Assembly: GCA_013002205.1 (NCBI GenBank)
Contig: JABDKN010000242.1
Span: 1-39,300, forward strand
Length of the DNA: 39,300 nucleotides
From: Granulosicoccus sp.
Lineage (GTDB): Bacteria; Pseudomonadota; Gammaproteobacteria; Granulosicoccales; Granulosicoccaceae
Direction of reading: 5' to 3'
Part shown: piece by piece, positions 16,435-26,233 of the stretch
Layout of the letters: each line of letters opens with the position of its first letter
Numbering within the stretch: the stretch's first letter is position 1
Position numbers and translations under genes: made by a program
Notes under the pieces: generated by a model
Databases searched by the model: none
Seen by the model: only the letters and a program-made list of their open reading frames with translations
What the model was told of the DNA's origin: nothing

Positions 16435-19317
16435 ATGAGCGCATCACCCAAATCCTTCGACGCCAAGGCTTCCATGCAGGAGCACTGGGACAATTCCATG
16501 CTCGGTGGAGCAAACTCACCGTGGCTGGAGCATCTGTATGAACAGTATCTGCTGGATGCCAACTCGGTGGATGAAAACTGGCGTGATTTTTTCGCCGCGC
16601 TGCCGATGGTGGCCGAGAATGCCCGCGAAATTTCACATTCGCAGATACGTGAACAGTTCCGGATGCTGGCACGCAGTCCCGGCATTCGTGCAGCCGGCCA
16701 CGGCGTCTCCGCCACTGCCGGCAGTGCAGCGGAACTCAAGCAGATCTATGTCACGCAGTTGATCAACGCCTACCGGGTCCGCGGGCACCAGCTCGCCCGG
16801 ACCGATCCCCTGGGTCGGCAAACCGAGGCACTGGTACGTGAGGTTCGGTTGCATGAAAACGGGCTGGCAGAATCGGATCTGGACACGGTTTTCCAGACAC
16901 CTTCGCTCGAGGGTATCGATCACGCACCACTCAGGGAGATTATCGCTCACCTGGAAAAATGCTATTGCGGCGCGATCGGTTACGAGTTCATGTATATCGA
17001 TTACACACCGCAGAAAGACTGGCTGCAGCAGCGCATCGAGAGTGTTGCCTCAGCGCCGACGCTGACTGCAGAAACACGTCAGTGGCTCCTGCAGCGCGTT
17101 ACGGCGGCGGAGAGCATGGAGCGGCATCTGGGTTCACGCTACGTGGGTCAGAAGCGGTTTTCCCTGGAAGGCGGTGAGAGCCTGATCGTGATCATGACTG
17201 AACTGGTGCGTCGCGCAGGCTCTCTGGGTGTAAAGGACATGGTCATCGGTATGGCGCATCGGGGGCGTCTGAACGTGCTGGTCAACATCCTGGGCAAGAA
17301 TCCGGCGGAGCTGTTTCAGGAATTTGAAGGCAAGCACAATCAAAACGAGAGCCTGTCCTCGGGTGATGTCAAGTATCACCAGGGCTTCAGCTCGGATATC
17401 AAGACACCTCATGGACACATGCACCTGTCCCTGGCATTCAATCCGTCTCACCTGGAGATCGTCTCGCCGGTGGTGGAAGGCTCGGTGCGTTCACGGCAGG
17501 ATCGCTATGGTGACAGGAATGGCGAGAAGGTCATTCCCATCGCAATACACGGTGATGCGGCTTTCGCCGGGCAGGGCGTGGTGATGGAAACCTTCAATAT
17601 GGCTGATTCCCGTGGTTTCTCCACCAAGGGCACCGTTCATATCATCGTCAACAACCAGATCGGTTTCACCACGAGCAACGTGGCCGACGCCCGGTCCACG
17701 CTGTACGCCACGGACGTGGCCAAGATGATCAATGCGCCGATCTTCCATGTCAATGGCGATGACCCGGAGGCTGTGTACTTCGTCACCCAGCTGGCCCTGG
17801 ATTTTCGCATGGCCTTCAAGAAGGATGTGGTCATCGACATGGTGTGCTATCGGCGCCATGGCCACAACGAGACGGACGAACCGTCGGTCACGCAGCCGAT
17901 CATGTACAAGGCGATCAAGGCCTTGCCCACGACACGCACGCTGTACGCTGAGAAACTGGCAACCGCCGGAATAGTCTCATCCACGGATGCTGACCAGATG
18001 GTCGAAGACTACCGCCAGGCACTGGATGACGGGAAACACGTAGCCCCGGATGTCCTGGAAGGCCTGGCCGAAGCGCCGGAGCTTGCGGTTGACTGGACGC
18101 GATACGTCGCCAGGGACTGGAAGATTCCCTACGACGCCAGTGTGCCGCTGACCAGGTTGCGTGAGCTGGCAACCAGTCTGACCACGTTGCCCGATGGCCT
18201 CGTGCTGCATTCGCGTGTCAAGAAGATTGTCGAGGATCGCCGCAAGATGACGGCTGGCGCACTGCCACTGGATTGGGGCTATGCCGAAACCATGGCGTAT
18301 GCCACTTTGCTGGACCAGGGGTATTCGGTACGCCTGTCCGGGCAGGATTGTGGGCGTGGCACTTTCGCGCACCGGCACGCGGTGCTGCACAATCAGGCAG
18401 CGATGGGTGCGCATGTTCCGTTGCGCGAGCTGACGGACAAGGCCAATTTTCTGGTCATTGATTCAGTACTGTCCGAAGAAGCCGTGCTGGGCTTCGAGTA
18501 CGGGTATGCCACGGCCGACCCGCGAACTCTGGTTATCTGGGAGGCCCAATTCGGTGACTTCGCCAACGGTGCGCAGGTGCTCATCGATCAGTTCATCAGT
18601 TCCGGGGAGACCAAGTGGGGTCGTCTGTGCGGCCTGACACTACTGTTGCCCCATGGCTACGAAGGACAGGGGCCCGAACATTCATCGGCACGACTGGAGC
18701 GCTTTCTGCAATTGTGCGCTGAAGACAATATGCAGGTCATCGTACCCAGTACACCTGCGCAGGCCTATCATATGCTGCGCCGCCAGATGCTGCGTGACAT
18801 GCGTCGCCCGATGATCGTCATGTCCCCCAAGAGCCTGTTGCGTCATCGCCTGGCAACCTCCTCGCTGGAGGATCTGGCTGAGGGGACATTCATGCCGGTC
18901 ATTCCGGAGATCGATGATCTGGAGCCTGCGGGCGTTGATCGTCTCGTGTTCTGCTCGGGTAAGGTCTACTACGATCTGCTGCAGGCACGGCGCGGGAATG
19001 AAATGAACAATGTCGCTCTGATCAGACTCGAGCAGCTATACCCGTTTCCCTACGACGAGATGAAAGCGGCGGTCAATCAGTATCCGGAGGCCAGGAGCAT
19101 CGTGTGGTGTCAGGAAGAACCACGTAATCAGGGCGCCTGGCGTTCCAACCGGCACCGTATCGAGCGGGTCCTGCCGGCAACGGTCGCCGACGTCGAATTC
19201 GCTGGTCGAGCCCCTTCGGCGTCACCCGCCAGTGGTTACATGAATCAGCACCTGATTGAACAGAAACGTCTGGTGGAAGAGGGGCTGGGCCTGATTCCCA
19301 ACAGTCAGACTCACTGA
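16435..19317 (+). CDS. sucA: 2-oxoglutarate dehydrogenase E1 component
   Basis: A 960-residue thiamine-diphosphate enzyme that decarboxylates 2-oxoglutarate and passes the succinyl group to SucB. Seen: the N-terminal E2-binding helix region with [30 protein letters not shown] (273-282); the TPP/metal site GDAAFAGQG (373-381) followed by [37 protein letters not shown] in the pyrimidine-binding domain; and [20 protein letters not shown]. The length is slightly above that of E. coli SucA (933). ATG 16435 is used because the family similarity begins soon after it. ATG 16417 and the ORF upstream through a tandem repeat are alternatives, and the ribosome site is weak (GGA, nine bases upstream). sucB follows after 46 bases. 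Confidence 0.97.
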   Translation: MSASPKSFDAKASMQEHWDNSMLGGANSPWLEHLYEQYLLDANSVDENWRDFFAALPMVAENAREISHSQIREQFRMLARSPGIRAAGHGVSATAGSAAELKQIYVTQLINAYRVRGHQLARTDPLGRQTEALVREVRLHENGLAESDLDTVFQTPSLEGIDHAPLREIIAHLEKCYCGAIGYEFMYIDYTPQKDWLQQRIESVASAPTLTAETRQWLLQRVTAAESMERHLGSRYVGQKRFSLEGGESLIVIMTELVRRAGSLGVKDMVIGMAHRGRLNVLVNILGKNPAELFQEFEGKHNQNESLSSGDVKYHQGFSSDIKTPHGHMHLSLAFNPSHLEIVSPVVEGSVRSRQDRYGDRNGEKVIPIAIHGDAAFAGQGVVMETFNMADSRGFSTKGTVHIIVNNQIGFTTSNVADARSTLYATDVAKMINAPIFHVNGDDPEAVYFVTQLALDFRMAFKKDVVIDMVCYRRHGHNETDEPSVTQPIMYKAIKALPTTRTLYAEKLATAGIVSSTDADQMVEDYRQALDDGKHVAPDVLEGLAEAPELAVDWTRYVARDWKIPYDASVPLTRLRELATSLTTLPDGLVLHSRVKKIVEDRRKMTAGALPLDWGYAETMAYATLLDQGYSVRLSGQDCGRGTFAHRHAVLHNQAAMGAHVPLRELTDKANFLVIDSVLSEEAVLGFEYGYATADPRTLVIWEAQFGDFANGAQVLIDQFISSGETKWGRLCGLTLLLPHGYEGQGPEHSSARLERFLQLCAEDNMQVIVPSTPAQAYHMLRRQMLRDMRRPMIVMSPKSLLRHRLATSSLEDLAEGTFMPVIPEIDDLEPAGVDRLVFCSGKVYYDLLQARRGNEMNNVALIRLEQLYPFPYDEMKAAVNQYPEARSIVWCQEEPRNQGAWRSNRHRIERVLPATVADVEFAGRAPSASPASGYMNQHLIEQKRLVEEGLGLIPNSQTH

Positions 19318-19363
19318 TCTACACTACAGACACTGCAACCTACCTAAAAAAGGGCTCTCACGC

Positions 19364-20629
19364 ATGACTTCCGAGATCAAAGTGCCAACTCTGCCAGAAT
19401 CGATCGCCGATGCATTGATCGTCACCTGGCACAAGAAGGAAGGCGATCCGGTACGTCGTGATGAAGTGCTGGTGGATATCGAGACGGACAAGGTCGTCAT
19501 GGAAGTGCCTGCTGCCGAAGACGGTGTGCTTGGCAAGATCATCGAGGATGAAGGCGCAACGGTATCGGCCCATCAGGTCATCGGCTCCATCGAAGCCGGT
19601 AGCGCCAGTGCCGATGCGACACCTGCCGACTCCCAGGCTGCTGCGTCTGACGGTGCAGAGAGCACGGCCGCCAACGATGCAGCCGCCGCGGAACCGGGCG
19701 TGGCCGGACAGACCAGTCCTGCCGTGCGTAAACTGCTGAAGAAGCACAAGCTGCAGGCGGCGGATGTCAAGGGTTCGGGTAAGAACGGGCGTTTGCTCAA
19801 GGAAGATGTCGAAAAACATGTGGCCGTGCACACGGCACCGCAAGTCGCCACCACTACACCTGCCTCTGTACCTGCAAGCGCTTCCAGTACCGACAGCAGT
19901 GCACCTGTGCCCATCGTCGCCGACGGCGAACGTGTGGAAAAACGCGTGCCGATGTCACGACTCAGGGCGCGAATTGCCGAACGTCTGCTCTCGGCTACGC
20001 AGAACACGGCCATGCTCACCACCTTCAACGAAGTGGACATGAGTGCATTCATAGCACTGCGTAATCAGTACAAGGATCGGTTCGAGAAATCTCATGGTAT
20101 CAAGCTGGGCTTCATGTCCATTTTTCTGAAGGCTGCCACCGAGTCACTCAAGCGCTATCCGGATATCAATGCCTCCATCGATGGCAAGGATGTGGTGTAC
20201 CACGGTTACTGTGATATCGGCGTCGCCGTGTCGTCAGATCGAGGCCTGGTCGTGCCGGTATTGCGCAACACCGAACACATGACGCTGGCTGATATCGAAA
20301 AATCAATTGCTCAATTCGCGGAGAAAGCGCGCGAGGGCAAACTGTCCATTGAGGAAATGACTGGCGGTACTTTTACAGTATCCAATGGCGGTGTGTTCGG
20401 CTCGCTACTGTCCACCCCGATTCTCAATCCACCGCAAAGCGCCATTCTGGGAATGCATGCCACTCAGGATCGACCGATTGCCGTGAACGGCGAAGTGGTC
20501 ATCCGTCCGATGATGTATGTCGCCTTGAGTTATGACCACCGTATCGTCGATGGCAAGGGTGCGGTGGGGTTTCTGAAAACCATCAAGGAACTGGTCGAGG
20601 ATCCGGCTCGCATCGTGTTTGACCTGTAG
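19364..20629 (+). CDS. sucB: Dihydrolipoyllysine-residue succinyltransferase, E2 of 2-oxoglutarate dehydrogenase
   Basis: A 421-residue core protein of the complex. N-terminal lipoyl domain (1-75) with the lipoylated lysine in ETDKVVMEV (Lys43); an Ala/Ser-rich linker; the peripheral subunit-binding domain (about 115-155, [22 protein letters not shown]), which holds Lpd; a second Thr/Pro/Ser-rich linker; and the catalytic domain (about 190-421) ending with DHRIVDG (His392, Asp396). One lipoyl domain, as usual for proteobacterial SucB. An AGGG precedes ATG 19364 by about eleven bases. The gene ends 13 bases from the end of a convergent gene on the other strand, so no separate terminator fits there. 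In many relatives lpd follows directly; here 3.2 kb of other genes intervene. Confidence 0.97.
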   Translation: MTSEIKVPTLPESIADALIVTWHKKEGDPVRRDEVLVDIETDKVVMEVPAAEDGVLGKIIEDEGATVSAHQVIGSIEAGSASADATPADSQAAASDGAESTAANDAAAAEPGVAGQTSPAVRKLLKKHKLQAADVKGSGKNGRLLKEDVEKHVAVHTAPQVATTTPASVPASASSTDSSAPVPIVADGERVEKRVPMSRLRARIAERLLSATQNTAMLTTFNEVDMSAFIALRNQYKDRFEKSHGIKLGFMSIFLKAATESLKRYPDINASIDGKDVVYHGYCDIGVAVSSDRGLVVPVLRNTEHMTLADIEKSIAQFAEKAREGKLSIEEMTGGTFTVSNGGVFGSLLSTPILNPPQSAILGMHATQDRPIAVNGEVVIRPMMYVALSYDHRIVDGKGAVGFLKTIKELVEDPARIVFDL

Positions 20630-20642
20630 CATCGACTGCGAT

Positions 20643-21680
20643 TCAATTGACGGTTTCGACTCCATGTAGTTGACGCATGCGGGCCAGAACATCCAGACCC
20701 TGCATGTTCAGCCAGTGTGGCAGATCGATGATCACCCAGTTCTCGGCCAGTTTGTCACCGTCCCGGCGATACACGTCGACGACCCGCATGTCAGCAGATC
20801 GACATCCACCGGTCATGCCAAGAAACCCGCCCGTGGGGGTGTTGGTCAGATTTGGCCAGCCAAAGAAACAACCGTAATTGCCTTCGGCGAAGCGCGCGAT
20901 GTGCCCGTTGAACGTCTTGGCCGCCAGGTTGCAGCGAAACGGGTATTGATGTTGTTGCTGATAGCGATCAATGGTATAGGTCGCACCAATGCCTTCCGGG
21001 CCGTACCAGATCATGTCGTTGTGCCAGGTTCTTGCCATGACAGCCGGGTCGACCTTGTCATCGCCGTTTTCCAGTGATTCCTGGTTGGCGGCACTCAGAT
21101 CGGCCACCATGCGATCGATCAGTTCAAGAGTCGCCTTGCCTTGCTCGAGTGAATGCGGCTGCAGCAGCAAGCCGTCATGAGTCAGCGGCCCCGGGTATAT
21201 GAACGAACTGCCCGTCTGCGGAGGAAGTGGGTACTGGCCGGCTTGCCTCATGACCCCGATCAGGTCGATGAACAACACCGTTTCGGCAATTCGATCATCA
21301 GCGATACGATGAAATTCGACAAATCGAATCATCACCATGCGTTGCGTTGGCGGAATATCGAGCCAAGGTCTGTCAAACAGGCCCATGAAATGTCCCATCT
21401 GGCACACCCACAGCGGCTCTTCGGTATCCAGTTTGTTGTGTCCCGCCAGAAAAATGTCAGGACGACGTTGCAGCCCGGCGAACGCATTGCGTAGAGGTAG
21501 CCAGAACGACTTACAGACACCCTGCTGACCTGCGATACCGTAGAAAGGATGCATGCCGCGCCAGTGGTAATCAGAAACGGTATGTCGGGACAGTGTGTCG
21601 GCCAGCTGCTCCTGTGTACTTGCATCAAAATCTGCACAGTAATCCAGCACGATCTGTTTCGCTACTTGCAGTGCATTCAT
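20643..21680 (-). CDS. Tandem SnoaL/NTF2-like domain protein
   Basis: A 345-residue protein without signal peptide. It appears to contain two copies of one NTF2-like fold. In copy 1 (about 1-150) DYHWRGMHPFYGIAG is followed by VEFHRIADDRIAETVLFIDL. In copy 2 (about 190-330) MIWYGPEGIGATYTI is followed by VDVYRRDGDKLAENWVIIDL. The pattern, an aromatic-Gly pocket entry followed by a beta hairpin with (I/L)AEx-hhIDL, is that of SnoaL-like polyketide cyclases and ester cyclases. Many proteins with this fold bind small ligands and lack proven enzymatic activity, so I name no reaction. It lies antisense between sucB and lpdA, convergent with sucB and divergent from an esterase-like gene 117 bases away. 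GAAGG lies about 15 bases before the ATG, which is long. Transfer into the suc region is an inference from context. Confidence 0.75.
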   Translation of the reverse strand: MNALQVAKQIVLDYCADFDASTQEQLADTLSRHTVSDYHWRGMHPFYGIAGQQGVCKSFWLPLRNAFAGLQRRPDIFLAGHNKLDTEEPLWVCQMGHFMGLFDRPWLDIPPTQRMVMIRFVEFHRIADDRIAETVLFIDLIGVMRQAGQYPLPPQTGSSFIYPGPLTHDGLLLQPHSLEQGKATLELIDRMVADLSAANQESLENGDDKVDPAVMARTWHNDMIWYGPEGIGATYTIDRYQQQHQYPFRCNLAAKTFNGHIARFAEGNYGCFFGWPNLTNTPTGGFLGMTGGCRSADMRVVDVYRRDGDKLAENWVIIDLPHWLNMQGLDVLARMRQLHGVETVN

Positions 21681-21748
21681 CAGTGATTCATTGAACCTTC
21701 ATATTTCATATGTAGTTATGATTTTTTCGCTAAGCTTGTGTATCGCCC

Positions 21749-21777
21749 CGGGAACGTACTTCCCGATATTTTATCGG
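21749..21777. promoter_or_regulatory. Two adjacent inverted repeats in a divergent promoter region
   Basis: GGGAA-CGTAC-TTCCC (21750-21764) is followed with a two-base overlap by CCGATA-TTT-TATCGG (21763-21777), both perfect. The second ends just before the AGGAGG upstream of the esterase gene. They lie within the 117 bases between two divergent genes. They could be operators or a small leader hairpin; the sequence alone cannot tell. Confidence 0.45.
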
Positions 21778-21797
21778 CAGGAGGCTGAACAGCCAGA

Positions 21798-23705
21798 ATG
21801 ACTATAGACATTCAGCAGGACGTTGTACGCTCTGGATTCAAGCAAAGATGCTCAAGCCCGGCTTGCGCAGACTGCAGCTTGACGCATCATGGTCCGACCC
21901 GCAGCATCGCTGCGCGATCCGGGTTCTGGCTGCACCGCGGGTTGGCGCGGGTGCAGGGCGCCATCCTCATCCTGATAATCAGTCTGGGCGCGCCCGGTGC
22001 CGTTCTTGCCGACACCCAGCCACCGAGTGCTCCGGGCAGTCTCCAGGGTATCCGTTACTCCTCCACGGCAGGTGAAATTCTGTGGACAGCAGCCACCGAC
22101 GACACCTTCGTGGTTGGCTATCGGGTAGTCCGCAACGGGCAATCGCTTGGCCTGCGCGATGCCCAGAGTGTGTATGAGCCTGCCCTGGATCCCGGGCAGG
22201 CATACACCTATCGTGTCAGCGCCGTCGATCGGCACGGTAATGAGGGTGCGGCGCTGGTGGTGCAGATAGCGGCACAACGTGGCATAAGAAATACCGGCGT
22301 ACCGGCGGCAGACACCGGCGACGATGGCGCTGACGCATCGGCTGACGCATCCGGTGGCCAGACTGGGGGTGACTCAGGCGGCGACCAGGGCAGCGACCAG
22401 GGCAGCGACACCTCGGCGGGAAGCACTGGTGGTGTTGCGGATGGTAACCTGATCCTGTACCGGAGCAAAAAGCGAGCAACCTTGGTCGAGGGGGATGCCG
22501 AGGGTGTTTCCATTAGCTTGTCTGTACATCGCCTCAAGGCAGACAAGCGCGCCGTTACGCTGTCCCTGGTAGCGGATACCGAGAGAGATATGCTCGGCCT
22601 GCGCCATGTGTTCTCGAGCAAAGTGCTGGCGTCGGGGGAATCCAGAGCAACCCTGAATCTGGCGCTGGATGTAGGCGTTGCACCCTTGATGCTGCACGTA
22701 CGTCATTTTCGTATCGTTGCCGATGATGGTGTGTCGAAAGCGGAAAAGTCACTGGTCATTGACGTGACACCAACTGCTGCTCCTGATGTCTACCTGCTGA
22801 TCGGCCAGAGTAATATGGAGGGTTACAGTGAAGTGGGCAGCCGTGAGCGATATCCCGGCGGTCAGGACGAGCGGGTAGAGCGTATCCGGCAGTTGAACGT
22901 TCAGCCCAATAGCCCGGCGATCTTCAATCGCGACGAGCTGTTTACCGATGAAGCTGCCAATACCAAAAGTCCGATATTCGTGCCAGCGGAGGATCCCCTG
23001 CACGAACCGCGCTATATCGGTGTCGATGGCAAGGGAGCAACCTTTGTCGGTTTGGGGCTGACGTTTGCCAAGGAGGCGTCCCGCGCATCCACGGCAAACA
23101 TCTATCTGGTGCCTGCAGCCTGGGGGGCGACCGGCTTCTGTGCCAATGCCAATGGCAATATCGCGTGGAACGCGGCACCAACCAGCGAAGATTTTCTCGG
23201 TGGTACGCTGCTGACTGAACGTGCGTTGACGAGATTGAACATGACGCTGCGGGAGACCGGCGGCGTGCTACGCGGGATACTCTGGCATCAGGGTGGTGCA
23301 GATTCCAACAACGCGGGCTGCGCTGCGACCTACGCTGACAACCTGGCGAAACTGGTGCGGCGTTTGCGTCGCGAAGCGCGCGTCGACGTGCGAGGTCGGG
23401 AAGCCCGCGGTGACGAGGCGACGATTCCGTTTCTCCTGGCGACCCAAAGTAAGGGAGACGATGAGCGCGGTCGGTATTCGATTTTCCATGACAGCAAGCT
23501 GCAGGTTGATGCGGCGCAGCGTTCCATTCGAAGCTATGTTGCGTATTCCGACTTCGTCAATAACGATGACCTGGTGCCGCCACAGTATCCTTGCGGGCAG
23601 TCGTCCTGCGTGCACTTCGGAGCTGACGCCCTGCGTGAGCAGGGCCGCCGGTTCTACGCAGCCATCCAGGGAATCTGGGGCGAGCTGGGCGCCTACCATT
23701 ATTGA
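21798..23705 (+). CDS. Secreted sialate O-acetylesterase-like (SASA/DUF303) carbohydrate esterase with FN3 domain
   Basis: A 635-residue exported protein. An N-terminal basic region is followed by a hydrophobic export segment (about 52-72, ending VLADT). Next come a fibronectin type III domain (about 73-160, TPPSAPGS-like start, YRVSAVDRHGNEG end), a Gly/Asp/Ser linker with two short tandem repeats, a beta-sandwich-like region (about 215-325) and a SASA esterase domain. In the esterase, GQSNMEG holds the nucleophile Ser338, WHQGGAD lies at 496-502, and VHF near the end offers the catalytic His606. Family knowledge: such enzymes remove acetyl groups from sialic acids or plant polysaccharides; the substrate is unknown here. 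The signal segment is preceded by about 50 residues, unusually many, so a later start is possible, although no better start codon with a ribosome site was found. AGGAGG lies about 13 bases before ATG 21798. Confidence 0.83.
   Translation: MTIDIQQDVVRSGFKQRCSSPACADCSLTHHGPTRSIAARSGFWLHRGLARVQGAILILIISLGAPGAVLADTQPPSAPGSLQGIRYSSTAGEILWTAATDDTFVVGYRVVRNGQSLGLRDAQSVYEPALDPGQAYTYRVSAVDRHGNEGAALVVQIAAQRGIRNTGVPAADTGDDGADASADASGGQTGGDSGGDQGSDQGSDTSAGSTGGVADGNLILYRSKKRATLVEGDAEGVSISLSVHRLKADKRAVTLSLVADTERDMLGLRHVFSSKVLASGESRATLNLALDVGVAPLMLHVRHFRIVADDGVSKAEKSLVIDVTPTAAPDVYLLIGQSNMEGYSEVGSRERYPGGQDERVERIRQLNVQPNSPAIFNRDELFTDEAANTKSPIFVPAEDPLHEPRYIGVDGKGATFVGLGLTFAKEASRASTANIYLVPAAWGATGFCANANGNIAWNAAPTSEDFLGGTLLTERALTRLNMTLRETGGVLRGILWHQGGADSNNAGCAATYADNLAKLVRRLRREARVDVRGREARGDEATIPFLLATQSKGDDERGRYSIFHDSKLQVDAAQRSIRSYVAYSDFVNNDDLVPPQYPCGQSSCVHFGADALREQGRRFYAAIQGIWGELGAYHY
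22329..22409 (+). repeat. Two 12-bp tandem duplications in the linker of the esterase gene
   Basis: GCTGACGCATCG/GCTGACGCATCC at 22329-22352 and two exact copies of GACCAGGGCAGC at 22383-22406, followed by GAC. Both units keep the reading frame and encode repeats in the Gly/Asp/Ser linker between the FN3 domain and the following region. Confidence 0.85.
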
Positions 23706-23846
23706 TGTCGGTGTCCAGCTGCGCCAAGCCGGGCGGGTCCGGAGCTGCTGCGTCATGCAGGCCGATGACAACCTGCGTGGATAGTCTTTTGAGGGCCGGC
23801 AACATGCCGGTCCGGATTGCATGCCTGGGAATGGCTCTGTTCGCGA

Positions 23847-23852
23847 TATACT
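23847..23852 (+). promoter_or_regulatory. Candidate -10 element for lpdA
   Basis: TATACT, five of six bases of the sigma70 -10, 36 bases before the GTG start of lpdA. No good -35 stands at 16-18 bases, so the element is only a candidate. It sits in the longer string GCGATATACTG, which is also found before ridA. Confidence 0.35.
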
Positions 23853-23888
23853 GTGAGGTCTGCTATCAATTCAATCTCAGGAGTCAAC

Positions 23889-25325
23889 GTGGCCGAAATC
23901 TATGACGTAATCGTGATTGGTGGAGGTCCCGCCGGATATGTAGCAGCCATTCGGGCGAGCCAATTGGGACTGAAGACAGCCTGCGTCGAAAAATGGATCA
24001 ACAAGCAGGATAAGCCGGCATTGGGCGGCACCTGTCTCAACGTTGGCTGCATTCCGTCAAAGGCACTGCTGGAAAGTACCGAACTCTACGAAACCGCTTG
24101 TCACCAATTCAAGGATCTGGGCATCAACGTCGGCGAAGTCACTCTCGATGTACCCAGAATGATCGAACGCAAGGATCAGGTCGTGATGGAACTCACCGGG
24201 GGAATCGCGATGCTCTTCAAGCAGAACGGTGTGGACTGGTTGCAGGGCGAAGGACAGCTGCTGGCTGACAGGCAGGTCAAGGTCACTGCCCTGGATGGCA
24301 AGGAAACGGTTTACGATTCAAAGAATGTGGTCATTGCGACTGGCTCGGTGCCCATCGATCTGTCCGTTACGCCGCTCAACGGCGATATCGTGGTGGAGTC
24401 TGCCGGCGCTCTGGACTGGGAATCAGTGCCGGGCAGTGTATGTGTCATTGGTGCCGGAGTCATAGGACTGGAACTGGGAAGTGTCTGGCGCCGTATGGGA
24501 TCCAGGGTGGTATTGCTCGAAGCAATGGACACCTTTCTGCCGATGGTTGACAAGGCCATCGCCCGGGAAGCTCAGCGTGCATTCACGAAACAGGGGCTGG
24601 ATATCCGGCTCTCCACACGGGTCATGGGCAGCAAGGTCAACCACGGAAAAGTGGCGGTTACGTTCAAGGATGGTGAGGGTGATCACGAGGAAACCTTTGA
24701 CAAATTGATCGTGGCAGTAGGCCGACGTGCCTTTACTGACAACGTCTGTTCTTCAGAAGCCGATGTGCTGCAGGATGAACGAGGGTTGTTCCACGTCAAT
24801 GAGTTTTGCGAAACCAATGTGCCTCACGTCTATGCCATCGGTGACGTGGTGCGTGGGCCGATGCTGGCGCACAAGGGCTCCGAGGAGGGAGTCATGGTGG
24901 CAGAGCGGATCGCGGGTGAAGAGAGCTCCGTCAACTACGATGTGATGCCCAATGTCATCTACACACACCCGGAAGTGGCCTGGGTCGGCAAGACTGAAGA
25001 GCAGGTCAAGAGCGAAGGGATCGACTATCAGGTCGGCAGTTTTCCATTCGCCGCCAGTGGTCGGGCGAAAGCCAAGGGTGACACGACTGGCATGGTGAAG
25101 ATCGTGCGGGACAGGAAAAGCGACCGCATACTCGGCGCACACATCATTGGACCCAGTGCCTCGGAGCTGCTTGCGCAGACGGTGCTGGCGATGGAATTCG
25201 ATGCGACCACCGAAGACATAGCCCACACCATTCACGCGCACCCTACACTCTCCGAGGCGGTGCACGAGGCTGCATTGAGCGCCGATGGTCGCGCCATACA
25301 TATCGGTAATCGCAAGCGTGGCTAG
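23889..25325 (+). CDS. lpdA: Dihydrolipoyl dehydrogenase
   Basis: A 478-residue FAD enzyme (E3) that reoxidises the lipoyl group of SucB and other 2-oxoacid complexes and reduces NAD. Seen: the FAD-binding GGGPAGYVAA (11-20); the redox disulfide in GGTCLNVGCIPSK (Cys49, Cys54); the NAD-binding GAGVIGLELGSVW; the second FAD motif ending YAIGDVV; and the C-terminal HAHPTLSE with the catalytic His-Glu pair given by the partner subunit. The start is GTG 23889, set by AGGAG five to six bases upstream and by the family's usual N-terminus; the open frame upstream of it is not family-like. It belongs functionally to sucA-sucB but is separated from them by an antisense SnoaL gene and an esterase gene, and may have its own promoter. 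Confidence 0.97.
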   Translation: MAEIYDVIVIGGGPAGYVAAIRASQLGLKTACVEKWINKQDKPALGGTCLNVGCIPSKALLESTELYETACHQFKDLGINVGEVTLDVPRMIERKDQVVMELTGGIAMLFKQNGVDWLQGEGQLLADRQVKVTALDGKETVYDSKNVVIATGSVPIDLSVTPLNGDIVVESAGALDWESVPGSVCVIGAGVIGLELGSVWRRMGSRVVLLEAMDTFLPMVDKAIAREAQRAFTKQGLDIRLSTRVMGSKVNHGKVAVTFKDGEGDHEETFDKLIVAVGRRAFTDNVCSSEADVLQDERGLFHVNEFCETNVPHVYAIGDVVRGPMLAHKGSEEGVMVAERIAGEESSVNYDVMPNVIYTHPEVAWVGKTEEQVKSEGIDYQVGSFPFAASGRAKAKGDTTGMVKIVRDRKSDRILGAHIIGPSASELLAQTVLAMEFDATTEDIAHTIHAHPTLSEAVHEAALSADGRAIHIGNRKRG

Positions 25326-25385
25326 ACAGTCTGCGTATTTTCCAGGCTCCGCTTAACGAATCCTCCACTTGTGACAGGACGGTCA

Positions 25386-26201
25386 ATGAATCTGCATGAG
25401 TACCAGGCCAAGGCCCTGATGAAGGCCTACGGTATGCCCGTGCCTGAGCATCAAGTGGTCAGCACACCCGCACAGGCGCGTGCAGCGGCCGAGCTTCTGG
25501 GTGCGGACAAGGTCGTGGTCAAGGCCCAGGTCCACGGCGGGGGTCGTGGCCGGGCTGGTGGTGTGAGATTGGTGGATACGCCACGTGAAGCAGAGGAACA
25601 CGCGCAGGATCTACTGGGCACGCGACTGGTCACCAACCACACCAATGCCCTGGGCCAACCAGTCAACCTGGTATCGGTTGAAAGAATCTGCGACATTGCC
25701 GCAGAGCTGTTTCTGGGAATGTTCATCAACGACTCTGGTAATGAGGCCGTTATCATTGCCTCCAGGGACGGTGGGACCGACATCGAGACCGTGGCCGCCA
25801 GGACACCGGAGAAGATACACAGTGTAGCCGTGGATCTCAGGACAGGGCTACTGGCAGCGCAGATACATCAACTGACAGAAGGACTGGGCCTGTCTGCCAA
25901 CCAGGCCGGACAATTCGAGGACCTGCTGGCGAAACTATACAGACTGTTTGTCGACAAGGATCTGACACTGGTGGAAATCAGTCCTCTGGTGATCAATACG
26001 GCAGGCGAACTGGTGTGCCTGGATGCACGAATCCATATCGACGGTGATGCGCTGGACAGACATCAGGATCTGTTCGCCATGCGCGATGTCAGTCAGACAG
26101 ATTTCAGTGCGGTACGAGAACAGCGCCGGCAAAGCCTGCAATCTGCCTGCAAGCGCGCTTGTGCTCACGCCTTTGCCTCCCGGACTCGCGAAAGGGACTG
26201 A
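25386..26201 (+). pseudogene. sucC: Truncated succinyl-CoA ligase beta subunit (C-terminal domain missing)
   Basis: 271 codons against about 388 for full SucC. The ATP-grasp part is complete and without internal stops: MNLHEYQAKAL, VVVKAQVHGGGRGRAGGV, GNEAVIIASRDGG and LVEISPLVINTAGELVCLDA. Similarity ends around residue 245 (FAMRDVSQTDFSAVRE). The next 26 residues are unrelated, and neither of the other two forward frames continues the SucC C-terminal domain, which contacts SucD. The usual EINPL is EISPL and DAK is DAR, so positions near ATP/metal binding have drifted. No sucD follows. ATG 25386 has AGGA about ten bases upstream. I read this as a broken remnant of a former suc operon end, although a stable ATP-grasp fragment cannot be excluded. 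A complete sucCD would have to exist elsewhere if the cycle is full. Confidence 0.75.
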
Positions 26202-26233
26202 CCGTCGGCGGGTCAGCGGGGGTCTGACCCCCG
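26198..26233. repeat. Three alternating complementary hexamers and a GC palindrome at the sucC break
   Basis: CTGACC (26198-26203), GGTCAG (26211-26216) and CTGACC (26224-26229) are separated by exactly seven bases each, so the middle copy can pair with either neighbour. The third lies within CGGGGGTC-T-GACCCCCG (26217-26233), an eight-base-arm palindrome. The first contains the sucC stop codon. A lower-GC stretch rich in GT follows to about 26300. No T-run is present, so it is not a classical terminator; it resembles palindromic repeat or mobile-element end sequences. Confidence 0.6.

Noticed and set aside
26217-26233. GC palindrome as an intrinsic terminator of sucC
   Set aside because: There is no T-run after the stem on either strand. 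I list it as a repeat or element scar instead.
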